From: Phylloscopus collybita
Lineage: Eukaryota; Chordata; Aves; Passeriformes; Phylloscopidae
DNA length: 64,000 bases
Assembly (NCBI GenBank): GCA_027886175.1
Contig: JAJNNQ010000006.1
Span: 14,723,001-14,787,000, forward strand
Reading direction: 5' to 3'
Shown: positions 38,704-51,229 of the stretch, in pieces
Layout of the letters: every line of letters starts with the position of its first letter
Numbering within the stretch: position 1 is the first letter of the stretch
The notes under the pieces: generated by a model
Database searches by the model: none
What the model was told of the DNA's origin: nothing
What the model saw: the letters and a program-made list of their open reading frames with translations, nothing else
Made by a program: the position numbers and the translations under genes

Positions 38704-41700
38704 AGGAAATTAATTTATGTGTTGGGAATACCCTATAGCTTTATTTTGTTTGGTTCTGTCTTTGGTTTTTCCTCTCCCTGTTTCGTCAAGAAACAGCATA
38801 GTGGCTCTTGAAAAGCAAACACATGACTATTTTGTGGATTTATCCTAAGTATTTATCCCATTCTTCTGTCATTCATAACTAAGGGACCACCAGCAAGCTT
38901 AGCACAACCTCCTGGCCTTCATTAACCACATTGTAGGTTATCTTTCATGAAAAGTCTTTCCTTCTTGTCTTATTCTGTGTCACCTCATGGGTTAAGTGCC
39001 TTAGAAAATGGGATATTTTAAACAAGTAGATTATCCATTCATGGCTGCTTGTGTGCTTTCCCCCCACTTCTGCTCCTTTCTTTTCCTTTTCAATGTAAGA
39101 TAGAAAAGAACAAAGGAACTTGAAGGAAAGTCAAGCTAATCAGGTTGAATCCCCTGTACCTCAGATATGCAGGAGTTAAATTCTGCAGTTCAGGCTCTGA
39201 AACTGTTCAATAAATTCAGAAGTGTATGTTGAGGGGAAAAGATGAGGGGAAGCCAAGGAGAACATTCTTTTATGGTGTTTTGCAGCCTCTGGGAAAGGAA
39301 AGCATAGCTCTCTCAGAAGAGTCAGATTAGTGCTCTCCTTCAGGCACCTCATCTGGAGAAACTTTTCCATGGCTGGCTATAATCATTGTCATCTGGAAAA
39401 GAAGGGAAATGCTGTTTTTGTAATGAAGTATATGATTAATTTGGAGCTGTCCAGCAGGGTGTGGGCTCATTGACAGTTTTTCATTCTGATGCAGCCACTC
39501 TTCCTTCAGCAACAAACCTATTGAGACGATGTGGAAAGGCAATTGTTAGAGCTGTGTGGTTTACGTAAAACATGAATGTGCTATCAATGATAAGATTGCT
39601 TGAACAGTGAAAACAGAGAAAAGGACATGGACATTTGTTTCCAAAAGTTTTCAGATCATTGCACTTTTGGGTGTTAGGCAGGGAAGGAGATCCATAGATT
39701 TAATCATGTCAACTCATTTGTTGTAAAGATAAGAATGTGCTGGGATTTGATTTTGGTCTATTTGTTACTTAGCTATCATCTTTATGAGCAAGCTAGAGAA
39801 CCCTGCTGCCTTAATTTTCCTCACATCTCTAATGCTTTGCTCACAGTTAATTCCACTTTTCATCACCAGCCTAGTGAGAGAGAGGAACAGTTCAAATAGA
39901 TTTTTTATTTAACCCAGTCAGAATTATATTGTTTTGCCCTTGCACAGAAAATTTTATCTTATTCCATAATTTCCCAAATGCAACAGAAAATAAATAGTGT
40001 AAGTACAATTCAGCAAAGATTTTACTGTAATATTGCTACAGGTTTAAAACCTCTCTTTTAAAAACAAGATCATATCTTTTGTATCCGAGATCACTTCAAC
40101 ACATCTGGTGTTTCTGTAATAGCAGGAGAGAATTATTATTTGAAAATATCCTGATATAGTGACACTTGATTACACCATTTCCTATATAGAGTTATTCATA
40201 TAATGTTATTAAAAAGCAACACAATTAATATTGTACAAGCTAGGTGGTTCTGAAAGGGAAGAATAGAGAGTATAATGCTATAATGAAAAATAAACTGCTT
40301 TTCATTTTATAGAAAAATGAAGAGTCATAACTTCTGCTAGAGCACTGCTGTATAACATTTCTGGACTTTTATTAAACTTGTCACTCTAAAGCTAATGAAA
40401 CCTCAAAGTTCTTTGAATGATGAAAAATGAATGCATACAGTATTTGTGTTTGGTATATCATTATCTGGTCCTGATTTTTTCTGCACAGTCATATATAAGC
40501 ATACTTTTACAATAAATTTCATGTATTTTCTAATGAGATTTTATTAATTTGGAGTTTAAGTGACATAAGATTTATGGACAAATTCAAATTTTTTATAAAA
40601 CTCTCTTCCCCTCTCTCTTCAGTCCAAAAAGAAATTCTGAAATTTCTTTTCAGAAAGGTTAACTTACGTGAAAACTGTGTTCAGAGGTAGTAAAACACTT
40701 CTCAAAAAAAGTGGGGAAAGAAAAGAGTGTGGATATGCAGAGGGCTCTTTAGGCACATCTCTGCATCCTCCCAGAGCTCTGCTGGAGTTAATATACACAT
40801 GCACAGCTGGAGGATTAGATACTCAAATGGTGACAAAGCTAATTGGTAACATTTTAGTTTGTAATCCATGATGCAGTTGCACACTTGCTCTTGCAAGATT
40901 TGTTCTGACTGGACTTTTAAGACTGTAGAAGTGTTTCAAATCACATGAAGGATTTTTACAGATGAGGGAAACAATTTTTGGCCCAAATGCCATTTTCTTA
41001 TATGGATGAAAGTTTCCATAAATGTTCAAATAATAATTTTTGTGTTTTAATGCTGTTATCTAACATGTGGATTCATTTTGTAGATTGAAATAATAATGGA
41101 GAATTTTTATTTTTAGAAAAATAATCAGATAGGTATTGCTGAAACTGACAATTTAATGACAGTAGATCTCTAATTAGAGCTCTGCTAGATGTTTAAATAT
41201 GTCTGAACTAATTGACAAGAACATAAATTAAGATTTATATCTTTTATCTAATATGCTTACCAAATTTAGCTCTGCCATTTCCACCTAAAACAGATTAGAC
41301 AAAAATACTTTTACTATTTTAATAATATTGATGATATTATCAAGGGATAACATTTTCTGAAGAACACAAAAGTATAAAAAGTTTGGGGTTTAAATGTAAT
41401 TAACATGAAGGTAAATCTTTTTACCTTTTAGGGAAAGACAGGGAAAATTGATCTACATATAATGTTTTAAACTATTTCATCTTTTTAGAGTTAAGAATTT
41501 AGGCATTATGTTCCATTTGACTTAACTTTCCCCTCACTGGGTCTCCTAATCATTGGCTTGTTGCAATATTACCTCTAGATATTCTGAATAATTTTTGCTG
41601 GGCAGTTTAAATTGGTGATTAAAATTTAAAATTAGGAGGTGACAGGTGTTTCATCTCATGTATGCTTTTCTTTAAGAACAGGTGACTTATTTTATTGTTG

Positions 41701-42179
41701 AACAAATTTATTTTCACCAAGGCATGCAAGGGGGCTGAGAGTTGATTCAAACTCTGCTAACAGATTTTCACAGTAAAAGCAATTAACAATTTCCCCCTAT
41801 GACTAGATAGTTTTCCAGGCTTACCACCCCCTTCAGATGAAGGATGCCATCTCATTCGCAAGAGCATAATGCGATATCCAAAAGCTAACTTCACAATAAT
41901 TATTTTCCAAAAATAATTTGAGATGGTTGAGGGAAAAATAATTCAGGCCTCGTTGTTTCCTAAAAAATTTAGGAATTATTAAGAGGATGTCTGTAAACAT
42001 TAATCCAAAACCAGCAAGGTCTGTGTGTACATATATTAGGTATTATTTCATATTCTACCCAGCAGGGCTTACCACTACTTATTCACAGAGTACTAACTAA
42101 ACTTAGTAATTTCAATTCTATGTGAATGTCAAAGCACTTGGTATTTACCTTTAATAGGCTCTGAGTGTCAGTGAGTCAG
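38704..42179. other. Unassigned AT-rich sequence
   Basis: The segment 39440-39600 has more balanced composition and may be a conserved non-coding element. The rest shows nothing recognisable. Confidence 0.45.
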
Positions 42180-43330
42180 GACAGATTTATTTTAAACTGA
42201 ATTGATGATTTTACAGGGTTACAGATTATCTGGTACTTTAAAACAATTATCTCTATGGAAAAGACCACTATTAAAAAATGATGTAATACAATTAGATTGT
42301 CATTCTCATAATAGCTCAAGTACTTCTGCATGGGACTGTACTGTGCAGGCTAATTGTACCTTAAAATCTACCCAATACCAGCCTGATGCCTCTTCTACAT
42401 CTATACAGCTGTTAATATTGCAATATTTATCTTTTTATATTTAGTTTTCAATCTCCATTAGAATCAGAAATCACTCTTTTATTATCTTACAAAAATCATG
42501 TTTAAAACTGTGTTTGTAACTCTTTTATAATTATTGAATTGAAGGCAACCTTTGGAATTAATCTCAGTCATGTCTTTACTGACCTTGAAGGATTTGGAGA
42601 ATCTGAAACTTAAAGAATCCAAAATATTTCAATTGCTCCCTCACCTTCTTTCTGTTCAATCTCTAATAAAGCTTTCAGTCTAAATAATTTATCTTCTATC
42701 AACCTAACTACCCTAAACCAAACCTTGGTTTACTGTAAGAGTTATTGCAATATTGCTAGTAAGTGTCGGATGACACCTGAGATCTATTTTGTATACTGAA
42801 AAAGAAGCAGAGAGTTTGGAGTCTAAAAAAACTCCAAAGTCATCATTATGATATCATAAGAGGTTGCCAAAGAAGAGTTGAAGGAACAGGGAATTAAATT
42901 AATGAATGGATTTTGATACTTAATAATCATGCTAAAATGGTATTAGCAGTTTATGGACCTCTGAACATTTTCAGAATTCTTTCGTATCCTCTAACAAACC
43001 AGGGAAACATTCAAAGTCCATAGGAAACTGCTTTTCTCCTAGTGGCCATATGTATACAGCTGTTCAGGTTTTGGAATATTCCTCAAACCTTCTGACCCAT
43101 ACCTGAGCTGCAGTGGGATTCTCATATTGCTTTTTTAATTCTAGGAATAACGCCAATGGTGCTTTCAAAGCAGGGCTAGTAAAAAAACAGGGAGATGAAG
43201 AAGCTAATCTACTCCCTCATGTCTGAAGATCATTTACCAGTGCCTAGACCTCCCATCCAGGCACTGGTAAATGATGGTTCCTCTCCCTAAGTCAGGCTGC
43301 TAGTTGGAAGGCAAATTGTATGTCTCATAG
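42180..43330. other. Unassigned block, possible old element remnant
   Basis: An 80-codon plus-strand frame (42202-42444) is serine/threonine- and cysteine-containing, with two N-glycosylation-type sequons (NSS, NCT). Related-looking open segments follow in other frames, with further sequons. This is compatible with a decayed envelope-like or other secreted-protein remnant but has no diagnostic motif. The block also holds a TTTGGAGT/ACTCCAAA hairpin (42815-42838) and the 17-bp inverted repeat at 43229-43275. Low confidence. Confidence 0.2.
43229..43275. repeat. Perfect 17-bp inverted repeat with 13-base loop
   Basis: The left arm, 43229-43245 (ATCATTTACCAGTGCCT), is the exact reverse complement of the right arm, 43259-43275. 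The loop is C-rich. No mismatches have accumulated in the arms. This suggests either a recent origin (for example template switching during replication) or maintenance as a structured RNA or DNA element. The stem is shorter than a typical microRNA precursor. Confidence 0.95.
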
Positions 43331-43939
43331 AGCAAATGTTTTGCAGATGAGTTGTGAAGTCTCTTAGGTTGAAACCATTCCATTAATAAAAGATTTTCAG
43401 GACACCAAGACAACCCTTCTTGGACAAAATATACCTTAAGTATCACAAAGTATATGACTTCTGAACGTGAATTGATTTTTGGGTGATAGATAAAGCCTTA
43501 AACTATCTTAAATTCTGGGTCTATCTTTCTAACTTATCTTTTACCTTTCCCAGTTCCCAGCTTTTCCAATCCACCTTTTGCTCCTCACATCGATTTTTTT
43601 TTACTTGTTTCTTTTCTTTTTTTTTTTTTTTTTAAGAATACTTTTCCAGGTAACTTTTTCCAGGACACAGTTATCCATTTCTGACAGTCAGAAGAACCCA
43701 CTGGCAGTCCCATTCTATTTCCTATTTCCGAGGGAAGTTCAGGATTTTAGGTTTCCTTCTACCTAGCGCTGCAGCTCCCTGGCCAGCACTTACAAGTTTT
43801 ATTGATTACCTCTGTAATGTATCTGTATACAGATTTTGGATACCCTTCATGGTGCCAAGTGTCTAGAAATTACAATGGCAGGTTTTAAGACATATGAGGT
43901 TTTCCTGTATGTTTAGCTTTAAACAGTTTCAAAATATTT
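43331..43939. other. Unassigned sequence
   Basis: A poly(T) run lies near 43617-43634. Nothing else recognised. Confidence 0.5.
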
Positions 43940-44350
43940 TAAATACATTTGTGTGTTCACATATTTGCAGAACCAGGCATTTCTATAGCAAATAGCAAAA
44001 AAAATATTATTTCCAGGCAGCCACTGAGGGCATTGGAAGCATTTATACTGTCTGCCTTTAAAAGAGGAATGACTACAAGAACAACCAAGTCAAAGGCTGT
44101 TCATTATATAAATAATGTACCTGTTAAAAACAACAACAGCAAAAAAAGTGAGACACAGATTTCAAACTTATGCTTTTAAGTTTGAAAAAGATTTTCTGTC
44201 AAGCTGGGAAATCTGGAAAGTTCTACAAAAAGAGGCGAACTGTGCTGAGATCTCAGGGCTCTTCTGTTATTTATTTACATCTGAATCAAATCCCATTGTA
44301 ATTCTCCCGAGAGCAATTGTTTTCAATGTGCAAATCAGATAATAATAAAT
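43940..44350. other. Candidate conserved non-coding element
   Basis: Non-repetitive, with balanced stretches and several CpGs (around 44236 and 44309). Overlapping open frames at 43949-44179 and 44115-44342 have no protein feature. The texture resembles vertebrate conserved non-coding DNA, but this is only an impression. Confidence 0.25.
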
Positions 44351-45446
44351 CAACGAATACACCATACAGAGGCCCTTAAAATAGCAAAGTGCATCACATG
44401 AAAATAATTTTATTGAAGCCAGGACCCAATAAAAGAGCTAAGACTAGAATAGATACTGTACTTACTTTTAATTAGACAGAACTCTATGTCTTAAATTACT
44501 GAAACTCCAGAATTTCTCAAAGTTATGAATCATTTATAGCTTCCTCTCTCTTGGGTCACTGAACACTCACTGTTCATCAAAATATATAGCTGCATTCTTC
44601 TGTCATTCCCATAACATTTTCTCTCACTAATGCCCCTTTTTTAGATTATCACCTCAGGGCAGATTCAGTTTTATGTTAGGGAACTTAATGATAAACAGCA
44701 GATGTACAGAATACTTTAAATAGAATAGCAACTAAATAATACAGAGTTATTTGCAGATATACATTTGTAAATGATTTTTTTAACCTTTTGTTCTCAAGAA
44801 TGTAGAGTGCAAAAATGAGGTAGAATCTTCATAACAGATGTGTTCTTGGCTCCAGCTAACTATTCACAAAGGAGAAATATATTTTCATTTTAAATGCAGG
44901 ATATTGGGTTGTTTCTGCTTAAGGCACATTTAGAGTTTAAGTATTTGCAGGATCCTCTTAAGCTGTATTTTTGCCTCAGCACTTGTTAGTGGCTGGGTTT
45001 TTTCAGCAGAAGACTGCAATGAAAATTAATGTATTCTACAAATGCATAGTTAGAGAGAAAACTAGTTTAATTCTGGGATTAATTTGTGTGTCCGGGGTTT
45101 CTCAATCCTTGTATGTGTTTATTTATTTATTTTTTTTTCCAGCTGGCATGCACAGATAAGACAGACATTTGGATTTTAACGCTGTTCCAAACAATTGTAT
45201 CTTATTGATACATCTGAATCTGAATAGATTTCAGACATGAGTCTTCAGTCCACTACTGTGATGCAGGTCCTGTGAAGGCATTGAAAAATGGTTCTGAAGA
45301 TGGCATAGGCAGCAACAGAGAATTTCCATGCCAGGAAGACCTTGATATTTCATAAAACTGATACAACATGCTATCCAATTTATCATGTGATCATGGGGGA
45401 AAAACTGGAATGATGGGTTGTTCCTTGCATTTTCAATTAACACTAG
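44351..45446. other. Unassigned sequence
   Basis: Nothing recognised. Open frames at 44971-45159 and 45231-45443 look random. Confidence 0.5.
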
Positions 45447-45838
45447 TGAAATAACCCCCCTCTGCCGCCCAGGCTCCTGTGGCTAGCTCAGTCTCCTTGA
45501 GGGACTTTGGAGGAATATCTCAGGAAACAGGGTAAAAGATTCCAAAAGAGGATCTCACCCTCTGGGATGAGTCCAAGGCTTTATTTTCAAAGTGTTTCAG
45601 GGGAGAAAGAGAAAGAACAAGGAAGGACAGGACTTTATCTAGTCTTCTGCTCAGAAAAGATAGCTGGACCTAAACCAATAGGGTCAAGATAGGAAGGAAG
45701 GGTCAACTACATGGTTACAGGCTTTAGGGGGTTCTGGGGTAAAACCATTCCCCAGAGGAATTCAACACACTAGGACATCACAAAGGCTAAGGATGCTAAG
45801 GACTCTTTTAGGAGTTTTACCTGAAACACCATATTTCA
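45447..45838 (-). mobile_element. Probable solo LTR, avian ERV type
   Basis: Read on the minus strand, the stretch has LTR architecture. The outer ends are inverted (TGAAATA and TATTTCA). There is a TATA-like AGATAAAG (complement within 45633-45640). About 50 bases further is the poly(A) signal AATAAA (complement 45580-45585), followed by about 130 bases of GC-richer U5-like sequence. No primer-binding site or polypurine tract adjoins either end, so it would be a solo copy. I found no matching target-site duplication, and the exact ends are inferred from the inverted termini. The 61-codon plus frame at 45507-45692 is antisense noise. Confidence 0.55.
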
Positions 45839-46140
45839 AGATATCCCTGTGCATCCATCAGCTGCAGTCAGTCTGCTGCTTGGCAGTTTCATAAACTTTT
45901 TGAACCGAAAGCCAGATGATGTTTTAGATTCCTCTTTGTGGGCATCAGGGCGATTAATGCTGACAATAGTTATGGGAAGTCATATGGGCAGCTTAACAAC
46001 ACGTACTATAGGTTCAACTTTCCCTCAGTCCTCAAGATTTGATTTCTCTTTTGAAATTGCGGGTATCAAGTGGAGAATGGAGGCCCTGAATACGCTGCAT
46101 TACAAAGAAGACAAAGACTCATATTTCACATACTGAATAG
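45839..46140. other. Unassigned block, open on the plus strand
   Basis: A 95-codon plus-strand frame (45849-46136) has no recognisable domain, and the minus strand is also nearly open. The block adjoins the probable LTR at 45447-45838. It lacks a polypurine tract, so it is not clearly retroviral. CpGs are present near 45907, 45951, 46002, 46061 and 46092. It may be a conserved element or an unclassified repeat. Confidence 0.25.
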
Positions 46141-49100
46141 TTTTACTTTCAAATGTAAGAGTTCTTGCATACTGCTTAGTAGTGTTGCATGGTGTACTTG
46201 GGGAACACAGGAACCTCATAAACTTTACATGAGATTTAGTTTTTGTAGTCCATTGATTTTTGCACATTGTGTATGTTTCTTTGAAGCTACAGGAACAGAA
46301 CATGTTTGTGAATGGTTCCTCAGTGACTGGTCTTCTCTGGAATTTTATATGAATTATATATATAAAATTTGTATTAGAAGAGAAGTTATGAAGTGTCGGA
46401 CTTGATTTTAGTGACAGCAGATAAAGAGTAGTAGTAATAGTAGATAAGAAGAGTAGTTACTGTCTCAAAATACAGAAGACTGTAGCTACAAATAAGGTAA
46501 CTTCACTTTTACCCTCAAATAATATAAATACTTACACAAGCTCTGAAAAACACCATATCTAACACTTGAAAAACTATTTTCTGAAGATTTGGGTCAGCAA
46601 ATATGGAATTTAAAAATCTTTTCTTTTCTTTTAAAGATGTTTTTCACTGACAATAAGTTAAAAAAATACCCGTGATATATAAAATACTCATATTTTCTGA
46701 CAAAAAAAAGTAAAATTAAAAAAAATATTTTAAACCCCTAACAACTTAATGAGGAATATATATATGTATTTTAATAGATTAAGTTGATTTTTTTACTCCT
46801 GAAAGTATAATAAAAGCTAGGATATACATATATTCAAAATTTCATCCACCAACTTCCTCTTGCATTTTCTTAACTGTTTCTGAATTCTGTCCTACTTTTT
46901 ATTACATTAGTTCTTTGGGACACAAGAGTAAAAGAAAATATTTTGTAATACTCAGTAAATACAAATTTATAGATATATCTTCATCCCTCCAAAACAACAC
47001 TGTTCCTTGTCTCCACACAGTTACAAGCTTTGCTCTAATTTTGAAACAAAAGTTAGTAAGTTTATACCCATTCTTTTTCCACTATTATTCCTTTATCATT
47101 GATATGCCCAAGGAGAATAACAATGTAATCTCTGATCCAAGGTCTTCTCTTTTCTATCTGTTGTTTGAAGGAACCCATTTTGCAACGTAAAAACAACTCA
47201 TTCGCAAAGCACATATTTTATTTTAGCAGTATCTCATTTTTTATGACAATCATTGTTACCTGGATGGGGATATAAATTTCATCATAATTTTAACTGAATT
47301 ATATTTATAAAGTGATAACTTAGGGCCATGAATAAGAGATTTAAGATGAAGAAAATACAGTTTGGGTTTAGGTTCTATTGAAAATTTTGAGAGTTGTTTG
47401 TGGACACAGCCGTAGTCTTGGTAAGAGAAGTGTAACAGAGCATAATAGAAATTTAAATTGAGTTGTGATGACTGACAACCGTACTGGGAAAGATACTAGT
47501 TGTACATGAGTCTTCCTGTAGAGTATCTCTTGTTTCTTTCAACTCTTTTTTCTGGAACAGCTGAGTGTCCTTGGATGTGTAATCATGGTTTGTTGCTCCT
47601 GAAGTGCTCTTGGAATGATCTGACAGGTTTTAGCTACTTACATGTGGCTGCCTATAAATATATAGACACATGCATATTTTCTAACAGTATTCTTCCATTT
47701 CTGTTATATTACAGCATTGCTTAAAGGAGTAAATTTACCTTGGACAGAGTCAGAATGGCTCTGAAGTGAGAATGCTGAAAAAGAAGAGCATTTCAGATTC
47801 ACAGAATAGGCTTGATGAATACATAGAGCACATCTTGTGGAGGATAGAAATGATGCATATAGAGTTCCCAGACTGTTATGATTTCATTTCTGGTTAGCAA
47901 ACATAGTTCTAGTGTCTCCAGTCTCTGGCAGACTACCTCCTACAATGGCCTGGGGAGTAGTTCATTCATGTCTTACTTTTCTTGCGTCTAAGTAATTATC
48001 AGATTGATTTAAAGCAATCCTTTCCAAAAAAATCTACTTTCCTTGACATTGTGAACAGTTCCAAACACTTGAGAATTGGCAAAAAAGGTCTACTTCCTCT
48101 AGAAAAATCAGAGATCAGTTAGAAGCTGAAGTATCTATTCATACACTCTCTATTATGTAGTTTAAGAATGAATTTTAGTCTTCCCTGGGTACTCTTGATT
48201 CACAAGCGTCTCTGATCAAATTATTTCATGTTTTTCTGAGTTCTGGATATCTGGATATCTTGTTTGCAGGTACAATTCCACATCTTGTGAGTGAGTAACC
48301 ATATCTTCCCATTTTGCCATTAGTATGTTTAATAATTAGGCACAGTATCAACCCAAATATCTTATCTTACTTTTTTTTAAATTATCCTTTAGTATTATCA
48401 TGTAGGTGTTTATAAAGTAGGTGTTTATATTATTCATTCATGTTTGATGGAAAATATCTCGGTCTTTTTCAGAGTTTGTTCTCATGAAATTTTTCTCCAA
48501 AGCCATGATTGCTATTACGGCCAGATAGTTTCTGAGTTTGTAACCTTGCACATATTGAGACAGTGAAGAACATCACACAGTATTTGTTGTGAAGAGCAAG
48601 TCCTGGTTTAAATAACAGGTATAATGTTATGTGTTATATGTTATATTCTATGACCATAATGTCCTTTGTTTTGTTCCTCAGATATCATAATGTTGTGTTG
48701 GCATTTTAAATACTATTACACATTTGAGAAGCCGTTTTAATTAAAATTTTCATTGAACAGAATATTTTTTCAGTTTTCTGAGACAATAAATCTCGTTTAC
48801 AAGCCCAAAGTGATTGTTTTGTTTTACATCTGATAATAGGGTGTGTTTGTTTGGCATTCACTTGCCAAAAAGAGCTTTTTGGATCTTTTTGCATTAGATT
48901 GTCTAGCCTGTTGTTTAGTATTTGTACTTCTGATTCTGCAGTTCTACAGGCAAAACTAGCCATGGAAGACTACTACAAATAACAGGGACAAGACTTATCT
49001 TTTTCTAAGACAGTTTTAGAGGTAGGTTCTTTGAAGATGTGAGGCATCCTTCCTGTGTTAGACATCTAGGTCTAACAAAATGCCTGCTTCTTTCCAGTGA

Positions 49101-49316
49101 TTCTAAGAGTTGTTTAGGATATCTGGTTCAGGTGAAATCTGTGTCAGATTACAGAGAGTACCAATATTTATTACATATTCTTCCTATCTTCTGTTTTTTA
49201 GTTTTAAAATAGAATTTCAAAACTACTTCAAAAATTTTATTGATTTTGTTAATCATGGCCTTCATGTACAGGCTAACATGAATTTCTCTATTGTTCTGCC
49301 ACTGTTTCTATATTGG
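46141..49316. other. Unassigned AT-rich sequence
   Basis: A 13-base unit is directly repeated at 48402-48414 and 48417-48429. A minus-strand 85-codon frame (48706-48963) is lysine/glutamine/asparagine-rich and unassigned. No element or gene was recognised. Confidence 0.45.
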
Positions 49317-49882
49317 TGTCCTGCTTTTTGCTGGGATAGTGTTAATTTTCTGATGGCTGATACAATGCAGTAGATTTTTGATTTAATATGAGAATAATGT
49401 TGATAACACAGTGATAGTTTAGTTATTTCTAAGTAGTGTTTGCCCTAAGTCGAGGACTTTTCAGATTCTCATGTTTTAACAATGAAGAGGTACACAAAAA
49501 AGCTGTGAGGGTGTGTAGCTGAGATGAACTAGCAAAAGGGATACTCCATACCACAGAACATCTTGTTCAATATATAAACTAGGGAGGAGCTGGCTGGAAG
49601 AGGACAACCACTACTCCAGAATAGGCAAGGCATTGGTCAGAAGATCATGAGAAATTGTATTGTGCAACACCATTCTTGGGTTCTCTTATTCTTTTTGTTA
49701 CTTCAGAATGATGATGATGATGACGATTATATTTTACTTTATTTCAAAATTTAAACTGCTCTTATCCCAAACCACAGGTTTTGCCATTTTAATTTCTGAT
49801 TGTCCTTCCCTTTCCACTGTGGGGTGAGTGTAAGCAAGGAGCTACATGATACTTATTTGTCTTCTGGAGTTAAACCATGACA
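49317..49882 (+). mobile_element. Solo LTR of an avian ERV-L-like family
   Basis: Begins TGTCCTG and ends CCATGACA. The first 150 bases follow the widely distributed avian LTR wording (GCTGGGATAG, TTAATTTTC, a GAGAATAATGTTGATAACAC stretch). A TATA box, TATATAAA, lies at 49571-49578, preceded by the family's typical GGGATACTCCATACCA stretch. A (GAT)n run at about 49707-49728 corresponds to the ATT-rich stretch of the family, and the AACTGCTCTTAT and TTTCTGATTGTCC stretches match its R/U5 region. No gag, pol or env sequence adjoins it. It is considerably diverged, and target-site duplications are not clear. Confidence 0.88.
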
Positions 49883-51229
49883 GAACTTTCTGTCCTCAAG
49901 GTGGGGTATGACAGGTTGAGCTAACAACAAATCTGAGTGGGAAGGATTAGAAAAGAAATTGTAAACATACATTATATTTATTTAATAGTTGCTGGTCACA
50001 ATGTTGATTTATTTTCTCATAAAGTTGGTATTCTTTTTCTTAAAATTACTTTAAGTAATACCTAACTTGCAGTGTATGATCCCTGTTGTGCAATTCACCA
50101 CTCATGGGAACTGAGCTAAGGCCATCCCGTTGTGCTTTGTAGCACTGTCTTATGGTATGATAGAATTACAGGTCATGAAACTGATCTGGTATTTATAATC
50201 AGCATTGCTGTCAACTCTGCACTCTGGGAGCCATCTGTTGGAAGCTATTAATAATTGTGCCTTCTCCAAGCCAACCTAAGGGGGAGACACCTCCTTCCGT
50301 CTCCACCTCCTCCAGGCTAATTACAACTGCTCTTGAGAATTTTGAATATCCCTGGGATGCTCAAAACGGCGTTGTCCTGTTGTCAAGCCTTCTGAAAGGG
50401 TTTCAGGTCTTGTTTAGAGTTAATTCATTTAAGAATACCACACAGAGATCTCCTACGAAGCTAGGTAGTTTCAAGGCATGTGGAATGTACAGGCAAGTGC
50501 CTAGGACACTCATTATCCTGCTCTGATTTTTTTAGTAATAAAATCAATTATTATCCTGAGGTTCAGTCTGTTTTGCCCACGACTGTGAAGAGTGAGTTAT
50601 GTCTCCTGGCCCTTAACTCATGAACCTTTCACTGTGTTTTGTCTCCCCTGTCCAGCTGCAGAGACAGAGAGGCTTTGGTGGGTACCTGGCATCCAGGGTA
50701 CTGGGCTCAACGCATCCCACTGCCTCTAATCCTACATTCATCTCAGACTCTGAGGACATTCCAGCTCTCCTCTGTGTATACCACCAACAGCAACAATGTC
50801 ATATTCTGTTCCATGTGTAACTATGCAAATTAGTACTGGCATAATCTTTCAATTTTACTTCCAAAGATTACTTTTCTTGAATACCATCACTGAACCTCAT
50901 GCCTCTAATCTCACTGTCTTCAGTAAACAGGAAGCCTGTGTCATTGTGTTTTCCAAGATAGTTTGTCATTGCAATTCTTTTTATGTGGTTTGTGTGCCAT
51001 TCACAAGACTGTGGGTGTTGAGTAGAGACCACAAGGAATTATAGTTCAGGTACCTGATTCATATATAATTCTTACTGAATATTCCTTTGAGGTATCTTCA
51101 AAGTTCAGATTACATATTTGAATATTTAGTTTTGCTAAATTTGTTTTTATCTCTTAAAAATCTGGTATTCAGCATCTTAGAGATTTAGTCACCTAACACT
51201 CTAACAACTGATGTCTGAAAATCACCAGT
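49883..51229. other. Unassigned sequence
   Basis: Contains open frames at 50257-50526, 50620-50833 and 50796-51044 without recognisable motifs. The segments 50100-50540 and 50640-50770 are GC-richer. If the Ty3/gypsy fossil to the right continued into RNase H and integrase, those domains would lie here on the minus strand. I see no clear motif of either. Confidence 0.4.

Noticed and set aside
48706..48963. 85-codon minus-strand frame as a retroviral or host gene fragment.
   Set aside because: No motif of any retroviral domain or known protein could be seen; length is within chance for this composition.
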